DNA from: Achromobacter sp. HZ34
Lineage (GTDB): Bacteria > Pseudomonadota > Gammaproteobacteria > Burkholderiales > Burkholderiaceae_B
DNA: 64,000 bases
Reading direction: 5' to 3'
Assembly (NCBI RefSeq): GCF_002209485.1
Contig: NZ_NJIX01000001.1
Coordinates: forward strand, 806,001 to 870,000
The position numbers were made by a program, and so were the translations under genes. Below the pieces are notes generated by a model, which was not told where the DNA came from, ran no database searches, and was given only the letters and a program-made list of their open reading frames with translations. Positions 37,443-47,522 of this stretch are shown here, piece after piece. Numbering within the stretch: the stretch's first letter is position 1; each line of letters opens with the position of its first letter.

Positions 37443-38392
37443 GCCCTGCCCTCCGGCGCCGTGGCGTCGCGCAGGGCGTCGCCCAGCATGTTGATGGCCA
37501 GCACCAGCAGCACCAGCGCGGCGCCCGGTATCGCAATCAGATAAGGCCGGAACATCAACTGGTTCTTTGCCTCGGCGATCATCAGGCCCCAGGTGAACAG
37601 CGGCGGCTGTACGCCCAGTCCCAGGAAGGACAGCGTGGCCTCCAGCAGGATGGCATGGGCCATCTCGATCGACGTGACGACCACCAGCGGTCCCGTCAGA
37701 TTCGGCAGGATTTCCTTGAACAGGATGCGCGGCGTGGAACTGCCGATGGCATGCGCCGCGCCGATGAATTCGCGGCCCACGATCAACTGCGTGGCGCTGC
37801 GCGTGACGATGGCGAAGCGGTCCCACAGCAGCAGCCCGATGACCAGGATCAGCAAGGGCAGCGAATTGCCCACCACCGCCACGACCACCAGGGCCACCAG
37901 CACCACCGGCAAGGTCAGGCGGATGGTCAGGATGAAGTTGACCACCAGGTCGACCCGGCCGCCCCAATAACCGGCGGCCACGCCCAGTGCCGTGCCCAGC
38001 GTGCCTGAAACCAGCACGGTCAGCACGCCGACCACCAATGAAATGCGCGCGCCGTAGATCAGGCGCGCGAAGTAATCGCGGCCCAGCGCATCGGTCCCGA
38101 GCAGATGCTCCCATGACCCTTTGGGCGCCCACACCGGCGGAATCAGCCGCTTGCCCAGGTCCTGCAAGGCGGGATCGGCCGAGGTCAGCAGCGGCGCGAA
38201 GATGGCACAGAAGACGATGACCAGCAGGATGGTGCCGCCGAACCAGAAGCCGCTGTGCCGCAAGGCGCGCCGCACGGCCACCTGGCGCGGTGACAGCAGG
38301 CGCATCGAGGCCACCGCCACCTCCGGCGACAGGACGCTTTCCGGCGCTACCGGCAATGCCGGCGTTGTTGGATTGGAAACGGGCATATTCAT
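37439..38392 (-). CDS. Peptide ABC transporter permease (DppC type)
   Basis: A 317-residue inner-membrane permease with a ~45-residue cytoplasmic N-terminus, about six membrane helices and the EAA loop region EFIGAAHAIGSSTPRILFKEI. The start MNMPVSNP is 1 bp from the end of the upstream permease. It pairs with the DppB-type permease. Confidence 0.92.
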   Translation of the reverse strand: MNMPVSNPTTPALPVAPESVLSPEVAVASMRLLSPRQVAVRRALRHSGFWFGGTILLVIVFCAIFAPLLTSADPALQDLGKRLIPPVWAPKGSWEHLLGTDALGRDYFARLIYGARISLVVGVLTVLVSGTLGTALGVAAGYWGGRVDLVVNFILTIRLTLPVVLVALVVVAVVGNSLPLLILVIGLLLWDRFAIVTRSATQLIVGREFIGAAHAIGSSTPRILFKEILPNLTGPLVVVTSIEMAHAILLEATLSFLGLGVQPPLFTWGLMIAEAKNQLMFRPYLIAIPGAALVLLVLAINMLGDALRDATAPEGRA

Positions 38393-38393
38393 T

Positions 38394-39311
38394 TCAGCTG
38401 ATCCGTATGCGCGGATCCAGCATGGCATTGAGCAGGTCCGCCAGCAGGGTCAACAGCGCATATACCACTGCGATCACCAGCAGGATGGCCTGTACCACCT
38501 CGATATCGGAGCGCTGGATGGACTGCCAGGCCAGATAGCCCAGGCCCTTGAGCGAGAACACCGTCTCGATGACGATGGATCCGCCCAGCATGTAGCCCAG
38601 TTGCACGGCCGCCAGCGAGACCACCGGAATGATGGCGTGGCGCAAGGCATGGCGCAGCACCACGCGCCAACGCGACAGCCCGTATGCGCGCGCCGTCCGC
38701 ACATGATCCGACTGCAGCGTTTCTATCATGCCGGAGCGTGTCAGCCGCATGATCGCCGGCGCCGCGTTATAGCCCAGGGCCACCGCGGGCAGCACGAAAT
38801 GCGCCCAGGTCGATCCACCGGAAACCGGCAGCCAGCGCAAGCTCACCGCGAACACGAAAATCAGCAGCATGGCGAACACGAAGGACGGCAGCGCCTGTCC
38901 CGCGACGGCCAGCCACAGCGAGAATCGATCTATCAGCGTATTCGGCCGCAACGCCGCCAGCACGCCCAGCGGAATCGACAGCAGCAGCGTGAAGGCCAGC
39001 GCCATCAGGCCCAGGCGTACCGTCACCGGCGCATATTCCGCCAGCACCGGCTGCACCGGCGTGCGCAGGTAGAAGGAACGGCCGAAGTCGCCGTGCAGCA
39101 CCCGGCCCACCCAGTTGACGTATTGCTCGGTCAGGGGACGGTCGAAGCCGTACACCTTGCGGATGTTGTCGACATCCTGCTGCGTGGCGCCCTCACCCGC
39201 CATCGCGACGGCGGGATCCCCCGACAGGTGGACCAGGGAAAACGCCACGATGGAGACCACCACCACCACCGCCAGTGTCACCAGCAAGCGCTTGACTACG
39301 TAGGACAGCAT
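38394..39311 (-). CDS. Peptide ABC transporter permease (DppB type)
   Basis: A 305-residue inner-membrane permease. The N-terminal YVVKRLLVTLAVVVVVSIVA helix and the EAA-loop sequence HVRTARAYGLSRWRVVLRHAL are typical of DppB/OppB. It starts 60 bp after the binding-protein gene. Confidence 0.93.
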   Translation of the reverse strand: MLSYVVKRLLVTLAVVVVVSIVAFSLVHLSGDPAVAMAGEGATQQDVDNIRKVYGFDRPLTEQYVNWVGRVLHGDFGRSFYLRTPVQPVLAEYAPVTVRLGLMALAFTLLLSIPLGVLAALRPNTLIDRFSLWLAVAGQALPSFVFAMLLIFVFAVSLRWLPVSGGSTWAHFVLPAVALGYNAAPAIMRLTRSGMIETLQSDHVRTARAYGLSRWRVVLRHALRHAIIPVVSLAAVQLGYMLGGSIVIETVFSLKGLGYLAWQSIQRSDIEVVQAILLVIAVVYALLTLLADLLNAMLDPRIRIS

Positions 39312-39371
39312 GAGAGAAAACCGGCAGGGCCGCGCCTGGCGGCACGGCCCGGTTGCTCAACCCTGGAAAGA

Positions 39372-40922
39372 TTACTTCCAGCGGGCCAGGTAGAAGTGCG
39401 CCATTTCGTCGGGCGTCAGCGGATAGTCCAGGTCCTTGTTGAAGGCATAGGTGCGGCCATACGTGTACAGCGGCACGAAGTAGGCCTGATCCTGGATACG
39501 CGCCAGGGCCTTGGCGTAGAACTCCTTGCGCTTCTCCGGGTCGGTCGACGTATCGGCGGTTTCCAGCCAATCGCGCACTTGCGGATCGCGGGCGTAGTCG
39601 TCGCCGGTGAATTTGAAGTAGTAGCTGGTCGAGGCCGACGCATCCAGCATGCCGTTGGACCCCAGTGTCAGGTGCGCCAGCTGTGCCTTGCCACCGACCA
39701 CGATGGGCCGCAAGGCGCCCCACTGCATGAACTGGATGTTGGTACGGATACCCACGGCGCGCAGGTAGTTGGCCACGGCTTCCGTGTACTGCCGATCGCG
39801 ATAGGCATAGAACGTGATGTCGAAGCCATTCGCGTAGCCGGCCTCGGCCAGCAGCGCCTTGGCCTTGGCCGGATCGTAGGGATAGTCGGGCACCTTGTCC
39901 GTGCAGCCGAACTGGTTCATGGAGCACATGGACTTCTGCACCACCGAGCCCGGACCGATCAGGTTCTTCACCAGGGCCTCGCGATCGATGGCGTAGAACA
40001 TTGCGCGACGGACGCGAACGTCCTTCATCGGGTTGTCACCGGAGCGGCCCGATGCGTCCAGCGACAGGAAGGACATGCGCATGGTCGCGGCCGACTTCAC
40101 CGTCAGGTTGTCCTGTTCCGCCAGCAGCTTGGCGTTTTCCGGCGGCACGCCCCACATCCAGTCGATGCCACCGGTCATCAGCTCGGACACCTGCGTATCG
40201 ACGTCCGGGATGGTGCGCAGGACGATCTTGCCGATGTGCGGTTTGCCCTTGGGACTGCCTTCCCAATACTGGTCGTTCTTCACCAGGGTCAGTGACTGGC
40301 CCGGCTTGTATTCCTGCAATTTGTACGGCCCCGTGCACATGGGCAGCACCGCGCCGTTGTCGCGCCGGGTCTTGCCGTCGGCGGTGGGCACCGAGGGGGC
40401 GTTGTCGTAATGGCCCTTGGGGAAGATCGGCGACGTGCCGGTCAGGTACTCCAGCGCGGCGGGCGCGGGCCGCGTCGCGTGGAAGATCACCTCATAGGGC
40501 GAGACCACCTCGACGTTCTTGATCCAGTCCACCAGGGCCCGGAACGCCATGCCGCTGCTCTCGGGCGCCAGGGTGTTGAAGGTGTAGGCGACGTCCTCGG
40601 CGGTCATCTCCTTGCCGTTGTGGAACTTGACGCCCTGGCGCAGCTTGACGTCCAGCGTGTGGTCATCGGTCCATTTCCAGCTGGTGGCCAGCAGCGGCTT
40701 GTATTCGTTGGTGATGGGATCGCGATGCACCAGCGAGTCGCACATCGCGTAGGTCACGATCAGGGCTTCGCGTTGATTGCCGTAATAAATGTCCGGCGTA
40801 TTCATCTCGGTGGAGGTGGCCCACACCAGGGTGTCATTCGCCTTGCCGGCCCATGCCGGTAAACCCGCCGAAGCCAGGACCGTGGCCGCCGCCACGCCCA
40901 GCAGGAATCGCTTGCCGCCCAT
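39372..40922 (-). CDS. Peptide ABC transporter substrate-binding protein (SBP_bac_5)
   Basis: A 516-residue periplasmic binding protein. The signal peptide is MGGKRFLLGVAAATVLASAG to AWAGKAND. The mature protein has the extended fold of dipeptide/oligopeptide receptors with LATSWKWTDDHTLDVKLRQG and GVKFHNGKEMTAEDVAYTF. AGGGG 6 nt upstream fixes this ATG over one 24 nt earlier. It is the first gene of a six-gene operon (binding protein, two permeases, two ATPases, M20 peptidase). Confidence 0.93.
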   Translation of the reverse strand: MGGKRFLLGVAAATVLASAGLPAWAGKANDTLVWATSTEMNTPDIYYGNQREALIVTYAMCDSLVHRDPITNEYKPLLATSWKWTDDHTLDVKLRQGVKFHNGKEMTAEDVAYTFNTLAPESSGMAFRALVDWIKNVEVVSPYEVIFHATRPAPAALEYLTGTSPIFPKGHYDNAPSVPTADGKTRRDNGAVLPMCTGPYKLQEYKPGQSLTLVKNDQYWEGSPKGKPHIGKIVLRTIPDVDTQVSELMTGGIDWMWGVPPENAKLLAEQDNLTVKSAATMRMSFLSLDASGRSGDNPMKDVRVRRAMFYAIDREALVKNLIGPGSVVQKSMCSMNQFGCTDKVPDYPYDPAKAKALLAEAGYANGFDITFYAYRDRQYTEAVANYLRAVGIRTNIQFMQWGALRPIVVGGKAQLAHLTLGSNGMLDASASTSYYFKFTGDDYARDPQVRDWLETADTSTDPEKRKEFYAKALARIQDQAYFVPLYTYGRTYAFNKDLDYPLTPDEMAHFYLARWK

Positions 40923-40934
40923 TATTTCCCCTGG

Positions 40935-41009
40935 TTTGAATTGCATTCAAAATATCAGGGGATTTTGCCGACGCGGTCCGCGCGCGCCTACCTAGGACAT
41001 ATACCTAGG
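40935..41009 (-). promoter_or_regulatory. Leader region of the peptide-transport operon with two repeat motifs
   Basis: TTTGAA-TTGCA-TTCAAA (40935-40951) is an inverted repeat 13-29 nt before the first start codon. TACCTAGG occurs twice as a direct repeat (40989-40996 and 41002-41009), 13 bp from start to start. Both lie where the promoter is expected. Regulator unknown. Confidence 0.45.
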
Positions 41010-41077
41010 CCTGGTGACACCACTTTGGGCAACGGGGTGCTACCGCCCCTCCTTCGCGGTGATACCCGGGATGCGCC

Positions 41078-43093
41078 CTAGCCCGCGACGGGAGCCTTGC
41101 GGGGCAGCACCAGGGTGAACGTCGTCCCATGCTGCGCACCATCGCGCCGGCTGATTACATCGATGCGGCCGCCAAGTACGCCGTTGACCATCTGCGCGAC
41201 GATATGCAGCCCCAGGCCCGTGCCGCCCTGATGGCGATGGGTCGTGTAGAACGGATCGAAGATGTGCGGCAGGTCCGCTTCCTCGATGCCCGCGCCGTCG
41301 TCGATGACGCGCACCACCACGTCGCCGCCCGCCTCGCCATGGGCCTGGATGCGCAACGTCCCGCTGCCCTGCCCATCGTCGAAAGCATGCGCCAGCGCGT
41401 TGTTCAGCAGGTTTCCTATCACCTGCTCCAGCGGCCCGGGATAGCTGTCCATGAACAGCCCCCGCTCCAATTCCAGTTGCAGGCGAATGCGGTCCTGGTA
41501 AGGCCATTTGCGCAGGCGCGGATCGGCATCCAGCACGGCCTCGTCCAGCGCGAAGGAGCGCCGCTCCATGCTGGTGCGATCCACCGCCACCTGCTTGAAG
41601 CGGCGCACGATGCCGGACGCCCGCCGCACGGCAGTGTCCGCCAGCTGGGATGCCTCGTCCGCCTCGTCCAGGAAACCCTGCAGATCCGACTTGCGCAGGC
41701 CCGCTTCCAGGCGCGCGCGCAAGATCGCAATGGACTGCGCCAAGGCGTTGATGGCCAGGTTGGCGCTGCCCAGGGGCGTATTCAGTTCATGCGCCACCCC
41801 CGCCACCATCAGGCCCAGCGACGACAGGCGCTCCGCCCGCGACAGGTCCGCGCGCACATTGCTCAGATTGGTATACGCCTCGCGCAAGGCCTGGTTGGCG
41901 CGGCGCAGCTCCTGTGCGCGGCCCTCTTCCTCGACCAGGCCGCGCATCGTCACCCAGCTGTAGCGCAGCGTGACCAGCAGCACCAGCACCATGAGCAGCC
42001 CGACGATCATCTTCCAGTTGTGGACCCAGCCGTCGGCTTGCGCGCGATCGCCGCGTACCAGCACGACCAGGTTCATCTTGCTGATCACCGGACCGGCGCT
42101 TTCCATGTCGGTGAACGTGTCCGCGCCTATCTTTACCCGGCGGAAGGCATAGTCGGCATCCTGGCTGTGATAGCGGCCGCTGTCGGCGCGGGTGACTGCC
42201 CGCCACAGACGAGGATCGCGGTCAGGCACTTTTCTTTCCGGCAGTCCCAATTGCCAGGCCCAGTCATCATCGGGCTCGGGACCCTGCAACCAGTAGCCAC
42301 GGTCATTGAGCAACAGTACCGTCAACCCCCGCCTCTGGGCCAATTCGTTGATGCGGGTCAACAGGCGCGACGCCCGGTAATTGATCACCACCACGCCCTG
42401 GGCGACATCGTCCTCGTACAGCGGCGTGGCCACGCGCAGCGTCGGCACCAGGGGACGTTCCACGCCACCATGTTCTTCGTTGAGGTCCATCGGCGAGAAG
42501 TACACCGACCCCGGCGGCGTGCGCTGGGTATCCTGGAAATAGCCGCGCGTCAGCTTGTTCTGCAAATCGTCGGGCGGCACCAGCGCGGGGCTGCCCCTGC
42601 GCCAGTTCACGCGCAACAGCTCCTGGCCATCCTGGCCCAGCCAGCGCACCTGGTCATACACCCCGGAGGCGCGCGAGAACGTCAGGTACAAGCGCGCCAT
42701 CGGCGAGCCGTCGGAAACGTTGTCACGCGGTAGTTGCGAGGACATGTCGCCGAGAAACAGGACGTCGTGTTCCAGGCTGTCCAGGGTGCGCCGCACGATC
42801 TCCACCGATTCGTCCAGCAGGGCTTCCCTTTCGCGCCACAGCGGTTCCTGGGTCAGTGCGTCGAACTTCGCCCACAGCCACGGGAAGCCCAGCGCGAAGG
42901 CAATCAGCCACGGCAGCACCATGACGACGTAGCGGCGTCGCACCGGGCGTGGCAAGGCAAGGAATGAACGGAGGATGCGCAGCCCCCCAAAGCGCGCCGG
43001 GACCGCGGCCTCGGCCGTCGCGGCGGACCGCGCAGCCGATCGGCTCGCAGGCTGGGAGGCAGACTCGGAAGCGGACCGAGGCGCCGTCATCAA
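41078..43093 (-). CDS. Sensor histidine kinase with large periplasmic domain
   Basis: A 671-residue kinase. The N-terminal ~50 residues are Ala/Ser/Arg-rich. A membrane helix lies at about 55-75, a ~280-residue periplasmic sensor (double Cache-like, with VYDQVRWLGQDGQELLRVNW) at about 80-355, and the second helix at about 362-378. A coiled coil leads to H435 in AGVAHELNTPLG. ATPase motifs follow: NLLNNALAHAFDDG (N box), VIDDGAGI (G1), FDPFYTT and GGTGLGLHIV (G2). The type resembles DctB-like kinases. Its start overlaps the response regulator end by 4 bp, so the two form a pair. Confidence 0.9.
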   Translation of the reverse strand: MMTAPRSASESASQPASRSAARSAATAEAAVPARFGGLRILRSFLALPRPVRRRYVVMVLPWLIAFALGFPWLWAKFDALTQEPLWREREALLDESVEIVRRTLDSLEHDVLFLGDMSSQLPRDNVSDGSPMARLYLTFSRASGVYDQVRWLGQDGQELLRVNWRRGSPALVPPDDLQNKLTRGYFQDTQRTPPGSVYFSPMDLNEEHGGVERPLVPTLRVATPLYEDDVAQGVVVINYRASRLLTRINELAQRRGLTVLLLNDRGYWLQGPEPDDDWAWQLGLPERKVPDRDPRLWRAVTRADSGRYHSQDADYAFRRVKIGADTFTDMESAGPVISKMNLVVLVRGDRAQADGWVHNWKMIVGLLMVLVLLVTLRYSWVTMRGLVEEEGRAQELRRANQALREAYTNLSNVRADLSRAERLSSLGLMVAGVAHELNTPLGSANLAINALAQSIAILRARLEAGLRKSDLQGFLDEADEASQLADTAVRRASGIVRRFKQVAVDRTSMERRSFALDEAVLDADPRLRKWPYQDRIRLQLELERGLFMDSYPGPLEQVIGNLLNNALAHAFDDGQGSGTLRIQAHGEAGGDVVVRVIDDGAGIEEADLPHIFDPFYTTHRHQGGTGLGLHIVAQMVNGVLGGRIDVISRRDGAQHGTTFTLVLPRKAPVAG

Positions 43094-45378
43094 CGCCCCG
43101 CCGCTGCCGCCTGCCGCGCCAGCCGGCTGATGAATTGGTCGACGCTTTCAGGACGTGCGTACAGGTAACCCTGCGCGTGCGGACAGCCCTTGTCTTGCAG
43201 CCAGGCAGCCTGCTCGGGCGTCTCCACCCCTTCGGCCACGACCTGCATGTTCAAGCGCTGGCCCAGCTTGATGATCATCTCGGCGATCACGGGGTCACTG
43301 CCCGCCTGGCCAATCTCATGGATGAAATGACGGTCCACCTTGAGCGTGGTCACCGGCATGTCGCGCAGATAGGCCAGGGACGAATATCCCGTGCCGAAGT
43401 CGTCGATGGCGATGGGAAAGCCAGCCTCGCGCAAGCCGCGCAGCAACACGCCATTGCTCTCATGATCGTGCATGGCAACGCTTTCGGTGATCTCCAGCTC
43501 CAGGCGCCTCGGATCGATGCCATGGCGATTGGCCACCGCGATCAGCTCCTGCATGAAACCGCGCCGCGCCAATTGCACGGCCGACACATTGACCGCCACG
43601 CGGATGTCCTGGTGACCCGCCTCGCCCAGGCGCGCCAGGGCACGGCAGGCCAGGTGCAGCACGCGCAACCCAAGCGGAATGATCAAGCCGTTGGCTTCGG
43701 CCATGGGGATGAATTCGGACGGCGGCACGCGCGTGCCATCCTCGCGCGTCCACCGCGCCAGCGCCTCGGCGGCGGTCACCTGGCCCGTGCATACATCTAC
43801 CTGGGGCTGCAATTCGATGCTGATCTGTTCGTAGCGCAAGGCCCGCGACAACTCACGCGAGCGGGTGAAGCGCTGGTTCAACACCTGTTCCTCGCAGGCT
43901 TCGTACTCCACCATTCCACCGCCGCTCTTGCCCGGCGCGCGGCGCAACAGCAGCGAGCCCAGCGCCATTGCCGCCGCCGCCGAGCCTTCGTAGGCGTCGA
44001 GGTCCAGCCGCGCCGCGCGCACACTGATGAAGTCCTGGCCATCTTCGCCGTCCATTTCCAGCTGCTCGACCTGGTCGTGGCCCAGGCGGGCGCGCTGGCC
44101 GAGAATGGCGAAGGTGTCGTCGTGCAGGCGCGCCACCAGGCAAGGCGGCGGAAAAACGGTGAGCAGGCGCTCGGCCATCTTCTGCAGCATCAGGTCGCCC
44201 TGTTCCACCCCCAGCGCCAGGCAGTTGGCCGCATACTGATCCAGCTCGACGAACAGGATTGCGCGGTCGCGCGGAACCGGCTGTTCAAGCACCGGCGCCA
44301 GTGCGCGCAGCATGGCATTGGCATTGGGCAAGGCCAGCAACGTGTCCTCATAGGCAACGCGATCCAGGCGGCTGTTCAAGGCTACATTGATCAGGCCGGA
44401 ATTGATGTGCGCGGCGAATACTCGCAGCAACTCGTGTTCAGTGGGGTCCAGTGCCCTGCCCGTGGCGATATAGGTCGCTGCATGCGGTCCATCCTGAGCG
44501 CCGGGAAAGAACAGCACCTGGCTGGTGCCACCGTCGACATTGGCGCGCGAAGTCAGGGCTTGTTCCAGGGACTGGCGGATCTCGCCCTGGTGCAGATCCC
44601 CCAGGGCCATGTCGATGGTGCCTGCCAGATTACCGGCGGCGCCGACGATGCGCGCCTGCGAGGGATGATGCTCAGCGCTGCCGTCCTCGGCCACGCACAC
44701 CAGACCTTCGGGCGCGACCCCCAGCAATCGAGCGAGCTCCAGCATCACCCGTTGGGAAAAATCCGACAGACTGCGCGAATGGGTCAGGAAATTGCCGGCT
44801 TCGACAATCACCTGTAAACCTTTACGTGCGCGGCCCAGGGCTCGAATCTGCTCCCAGGTGCGCAGATTACTCATCAGGATGCCGTGCAAGCGTTCGACCG
44901 TCAGGTCCGTCTTCAACCAATAGTCGCTGATGTCCAACTGCGACAAAGACTGCTTCATCGGTGCCAGTCCGGGCTGTCCGGTCACCAGCACCACCCGCAC
45001 CTCGGCATTGCCCAGCACCTCGCGGATGCTGCGCACCAGGCGCAGGCCGGCGTCGTCGGTCTCCATGACGACGTCCAGGATCACCAGCGCGATCTCTTCT
45101 TCGCCGCCGGCCAGCAGCCGCGCCGCGGCCCCGGCGGAATTGACCGACAGGATGCGGACCGGTTCCTCCTGGAAAGTGAAATTAGCCAGTGCCAGTCGTA
45201 GTGAGCGCTGGAACTCGACATCGTCATCCACCGAGAGGACGGTGAAGCCCGCCCGCTGCGGATTCGCGCTGCTGACGGCAGCCGGCCGCTCGGCCACGCC
45301 TTCATCCCGCTCGGCAACGAATGCGAATAGATCGCCGTCCTCCCCGTGCACTGGCCCGGATTCCTCTTTTACGGCCAT
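43090..45378 (-). CDS. Response regulator with DUF3369, degenerate GGDEF and EAL domains
   Basis: A 762-residue c-di-GMP enzyme. Receiver domain at about 45-165: acidic pair D51/D52/D53 and phospho-acceptor D102 (VILDVVMETDDAG). DUF3369 sensor-like region at about 180-335, then a GGDEF-like domain (about 345-470) with no GGDEF signature (LGVEQGDLM at that place). EAL domain at about 505-750 with EALARW, NVSAVQL, ELEITES, DDFGTGYSSLAYL, KVDRHFI and EGVETPEQ, all intact. It is predicted to hydrolyse c-di-GMP under control of the adjacent kinase. It is the first gene of the pair. Confidence 0.9.
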   Translation of the reverse strand: MAVKEESGPVHGEDGDLFAFVAERDEGVAERPAAVSSANPQRAGFTVLSVDDDVEFQRSLRLALANFTFQEEPVRILSVNSAGAAARLLAGGEEEIALVILDVVMETDDAGLRLVRSIREVLGNAEVRVVLVTGQPGLAPMKQSLSQLDISDYWLKTDLTVERLHGILMSNLRTWEQIRALGRARKGLQVIVEAGNFLTHSRSLSDFSQRVMLELARLLGVAPEGLVCVAEDGSAEHHPSQARIVGAAGNLAGTIDMALGDLHQGEIRQSLEQALTSRANVDGGTSQVLFFPGAQDGPHAATYIATGRALDPTEHELLRVFAAHINSGLINVALNSRLDRVAYEDTLLALPNANAMLRALAPVLEQPVPRDRAILFVELDQYAANCLALGVEQGDLMLQKMAERLLTVFPPPCLVARLHDDTFAILGQRARLGHDQVEQLEMDGEDGQDFISVRAARLDLDAYEGSAAAAMALGSLLLRRAPGKSGGGMVEYEACEEQVLNQRFTRSRELSRALRYEQISIELQPQVDVCTGQVTAAEALARWTREDGTRVPPSEFIPMAEANGLIIPLGLRVLHLACRALARLGEAGHQDIRVAVNVSAVQLARRGFMQELIAVANRHGIDPRRLELEITESVAMHDHESNGVLLRGLREAGFPIAIDDFGTGYSSLAYLRDMPVTTLKVDRHFIHEIGQAGSDPVIAEMIIKLGQRLNMQVVAEGVETPEQAAWLQDKGCPHAQGYLYARPESVDQFISRLARQAAAAGR

Positions 45379-45668
45379 CTGCTAACCCCCAATACGTCTC
45401 GTCTCAGCCTCTCGGATCTGCTGCCCGGAGGGGCTACCCGTAGCGTCATGTTGTAACGCCACAATTGTGTTGAGATTTATATCTCAGGATATGAATAGAA
45501 ACAATAGGTTTCGTAGACAAGCAGCTTCTTTCTTTTTATATCGTTCGCGTGCCTTTGCACGCAAGCCGCGCACCCGCGCAACCGTGCCAAGATAATTTCA
45601 CTTGACTAAGCGTGCCGCCATCCACGATGTTACGACCGATGTCTACAGCATGTCTGAATGTTAGCTCC

Positions 45669-47414
45669 ATGGAATCGGACCCAGCAACCATGCTTCCACC
45701 GCCAGCCCTTCCTGCACTGTCTCGGCCGCCCGCGGATCCCCATGCGGTCGCCCTGGCGGAGACCGCGGCATTGCTGGCCGCCGGCCTGTTCGGCGCCGAC
45801 ATGGTGGTGCTGAAGCTGTCCCGCCCGACCGAAGTCACGCACGTCCATGACGTCCTGCCGGCCGGGGCCGAAGTGCGCCTGCGCCTGAGCGCGGAAATTC
45901 CCGGGCCGGACGCGGCCTGCTGGGGCAGCGTGGAACTGTTCGACGGCGAGACACCCGCGGCCGAGGCCGAGACCAAGGCCGAGGACGAAGCCGCCCAGCC
46001 CGCCAGACCCGCCAGGCCCGCCACGGCGCTGGCCGCCACGCAGGCCGCCCAGATCGCCCTGGACCAGCTTGCCGCCCACATCGCCAGTGGCGTGCGCGCC
46101 TTGCACGCCCACCGCTACGAAGACCATCTGACGGGCCTGGGCAACCGCCATCGTTTCATCCTGGACGCGGCCGCCGCCTTGAATGAACGGCCGGCTGACG
46201 TGCAGGCCCGTCTGTGGGCCGGCATCATCGACGTGCTGCCGCTGGAAGACATCAGCCGGCTGGTGGTCAGCGCCGGCTTGCATCGCGTGGAGCTGGCCAT
46301 CAGCCTCATGGCCGAGCGCCTGTCGCGCACCCTGCCGTCCGGCGTCCGCCTCTACCGCCTGGGACTCGTCCGCTTCGGTCTGTTTCGCGACGACACCCTG
46401 GAGCACATGCACGGCTGCCTGAGCAAGTGCGTGGCGCAGTTCGAGGCGCCCTTGCACGTCGACGACGTCATGCAGCTGGATCTATGCGCCGTCGCCGGCA
46501 TGATTCCCGTCGAGCGGGGCGAACTGGAAGACCTGATCGCCGCGCTGTATTCGACCTCCCTTGCCGCGCGCAGCCAGGGCCGGCCGGTCACCGTCTACAA
46601 CCGCCAGGTCCTGCGTACCCAGCAACGCCACGGCATGATCGTCAACTCGGTCCGCGCCGCCATCGCCGCGCCGGGCCAGTTGCGGCTGGTCTACCAGCCG
46701 CGCGAGCGCACCGCCGACGGCAACTGGACTTCGGTGGAAGCCCTGCTGCGCTGGGACCATCCCACCCTGGGCGAGATCCCACCGGGCGAATTCATTCCCC
46801 TGGTGGAACACACTGCGCTGATGCCGCTGCTGACCGATTGGGTGCTGGGTACCGGGCTGCGGCAATTGGGGCAGTGGCAACGCGAATTACCCGCGCTGAA
46901 GATGTCCATCAATATTTCAGCGTCGGATCTGAAGCGCCCGAATTTCGATGGCCGCGTGCGGCGGCTGATGGACGAGCACCGGGTCAGCGCCCGCAGCCTG
47001 GAGCTGGAGGTGACCGAAGGCGCCATCGTGCGTACCGAGCGCGCCGTGCTGGAGACCCTGGGCGGGCTGAGCCGCCACGGCGTGGAGATCGCCATCGACG
47101 ACTTCGGCGCGGGCTACAGCAACCTGACGCAATTGAGCGAACTCCAGGTCGATGTGATCAAGATCGACAATCGCCTGGTGCGCGCGGTCGCGGCCAATCC
47201 GCGCGCGGCGACCATCGTCCAATCCGTGGTGGACCTGGCCAAGCGGCTAGGCCATCGGGTGGTGGTCGAAGGGGTGGAAACGGCCGAGCTGAAGGCGCTG
47301 TCGGCGCATTGGGGCTGCGATGAAATGCAGGGCTATTACATCGCCCGGCCGATGGAGCTGGCCGCGATGACGCAAGCGCTGGCCACGCGGCACGTCTGTG
47401 CAGCCGTGCATTGA
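45669..47414 (+). CDS. EAL-domain phosphodiesterase with degenerate GGDEF
   Basis: A protein of about 581 residues. The N-terminal ~90 residues are of unknown type, followed by an Ala/Glu/Pro-rich linker. A GGDEF-like domain (about 120-285) keeps DHLTGLGNRHRF but lacks GGDEF. The EAL domain (about 320-565) has EALLRWDHP, NISASDL, ELEVTEG, DDFGAGYSN, KIDNRLV and EGVETAELK, so catalysis is likely retained. No membrane segment. The start is uncertain: ATG 45669 is taken, but an upstream GTG (45612) and ATGs at 45627 and 45639 are in frame, none with a clear ribosome site. Divergent from the kinase/REC-EAL pair. Confidence 0.85.
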   Translation: MESDPATMLPPPALPALSRPPADPHAVALAETAALLAAGLFGADMVVLKLSRPTEVTHVHDVLPAGAEVRLRLSAEIPGPDAACWGSVELFDGETPAAEAETKAEDEAAQPARPARPATALAATQAAQIALDQLAAHIASGVRALHAHRYEDHLTGLGNRHRFILDAAAALNERPADVQARLWAGIIDVLPLEDISRLVVSAGLHRVELAISLMAERLSRTLPSGVRLYRLGLVRFGLFRDDTLEHMHGCLSKCVAQFEAPLHVDDVMQLDLCAVAGMIPVERGELEDLIAALYSTSLAARSQGRPVTVYNRQVLRTQQRHGMIVNSVRAAIAAPGQLRLVYQPRERTADGNWTSVEALLRWDHPTLGEIPPGEFIPLVEHTALMPLLTDWVLGTGLRQLGQWQRELPALKMSINISASDLKRPNFDGRVRRLMDEHRVSARSLELEVTEGAIVRTERAVLETLGGLSRHGVEIAIDDFGAGYSNLTQLSELQVDVIKIDNRLVRAVAANPRAATIVQSVVDLAKRLGHRVVVEGVETAELKALSAHWGCDEMQGYYIARPMELAAMTQALATRHVCAAVH

Positions 47415-47522
47415 CAGGCGGACGGCGCGGAACTAGAAAAAGGCATGTCGATTTGCCGCGACCCCGTTCGTCGTAGGCTTGAGACCGCCCACCGGGCGGC
47501 CCGATATCCCAGGAGACCCGCC

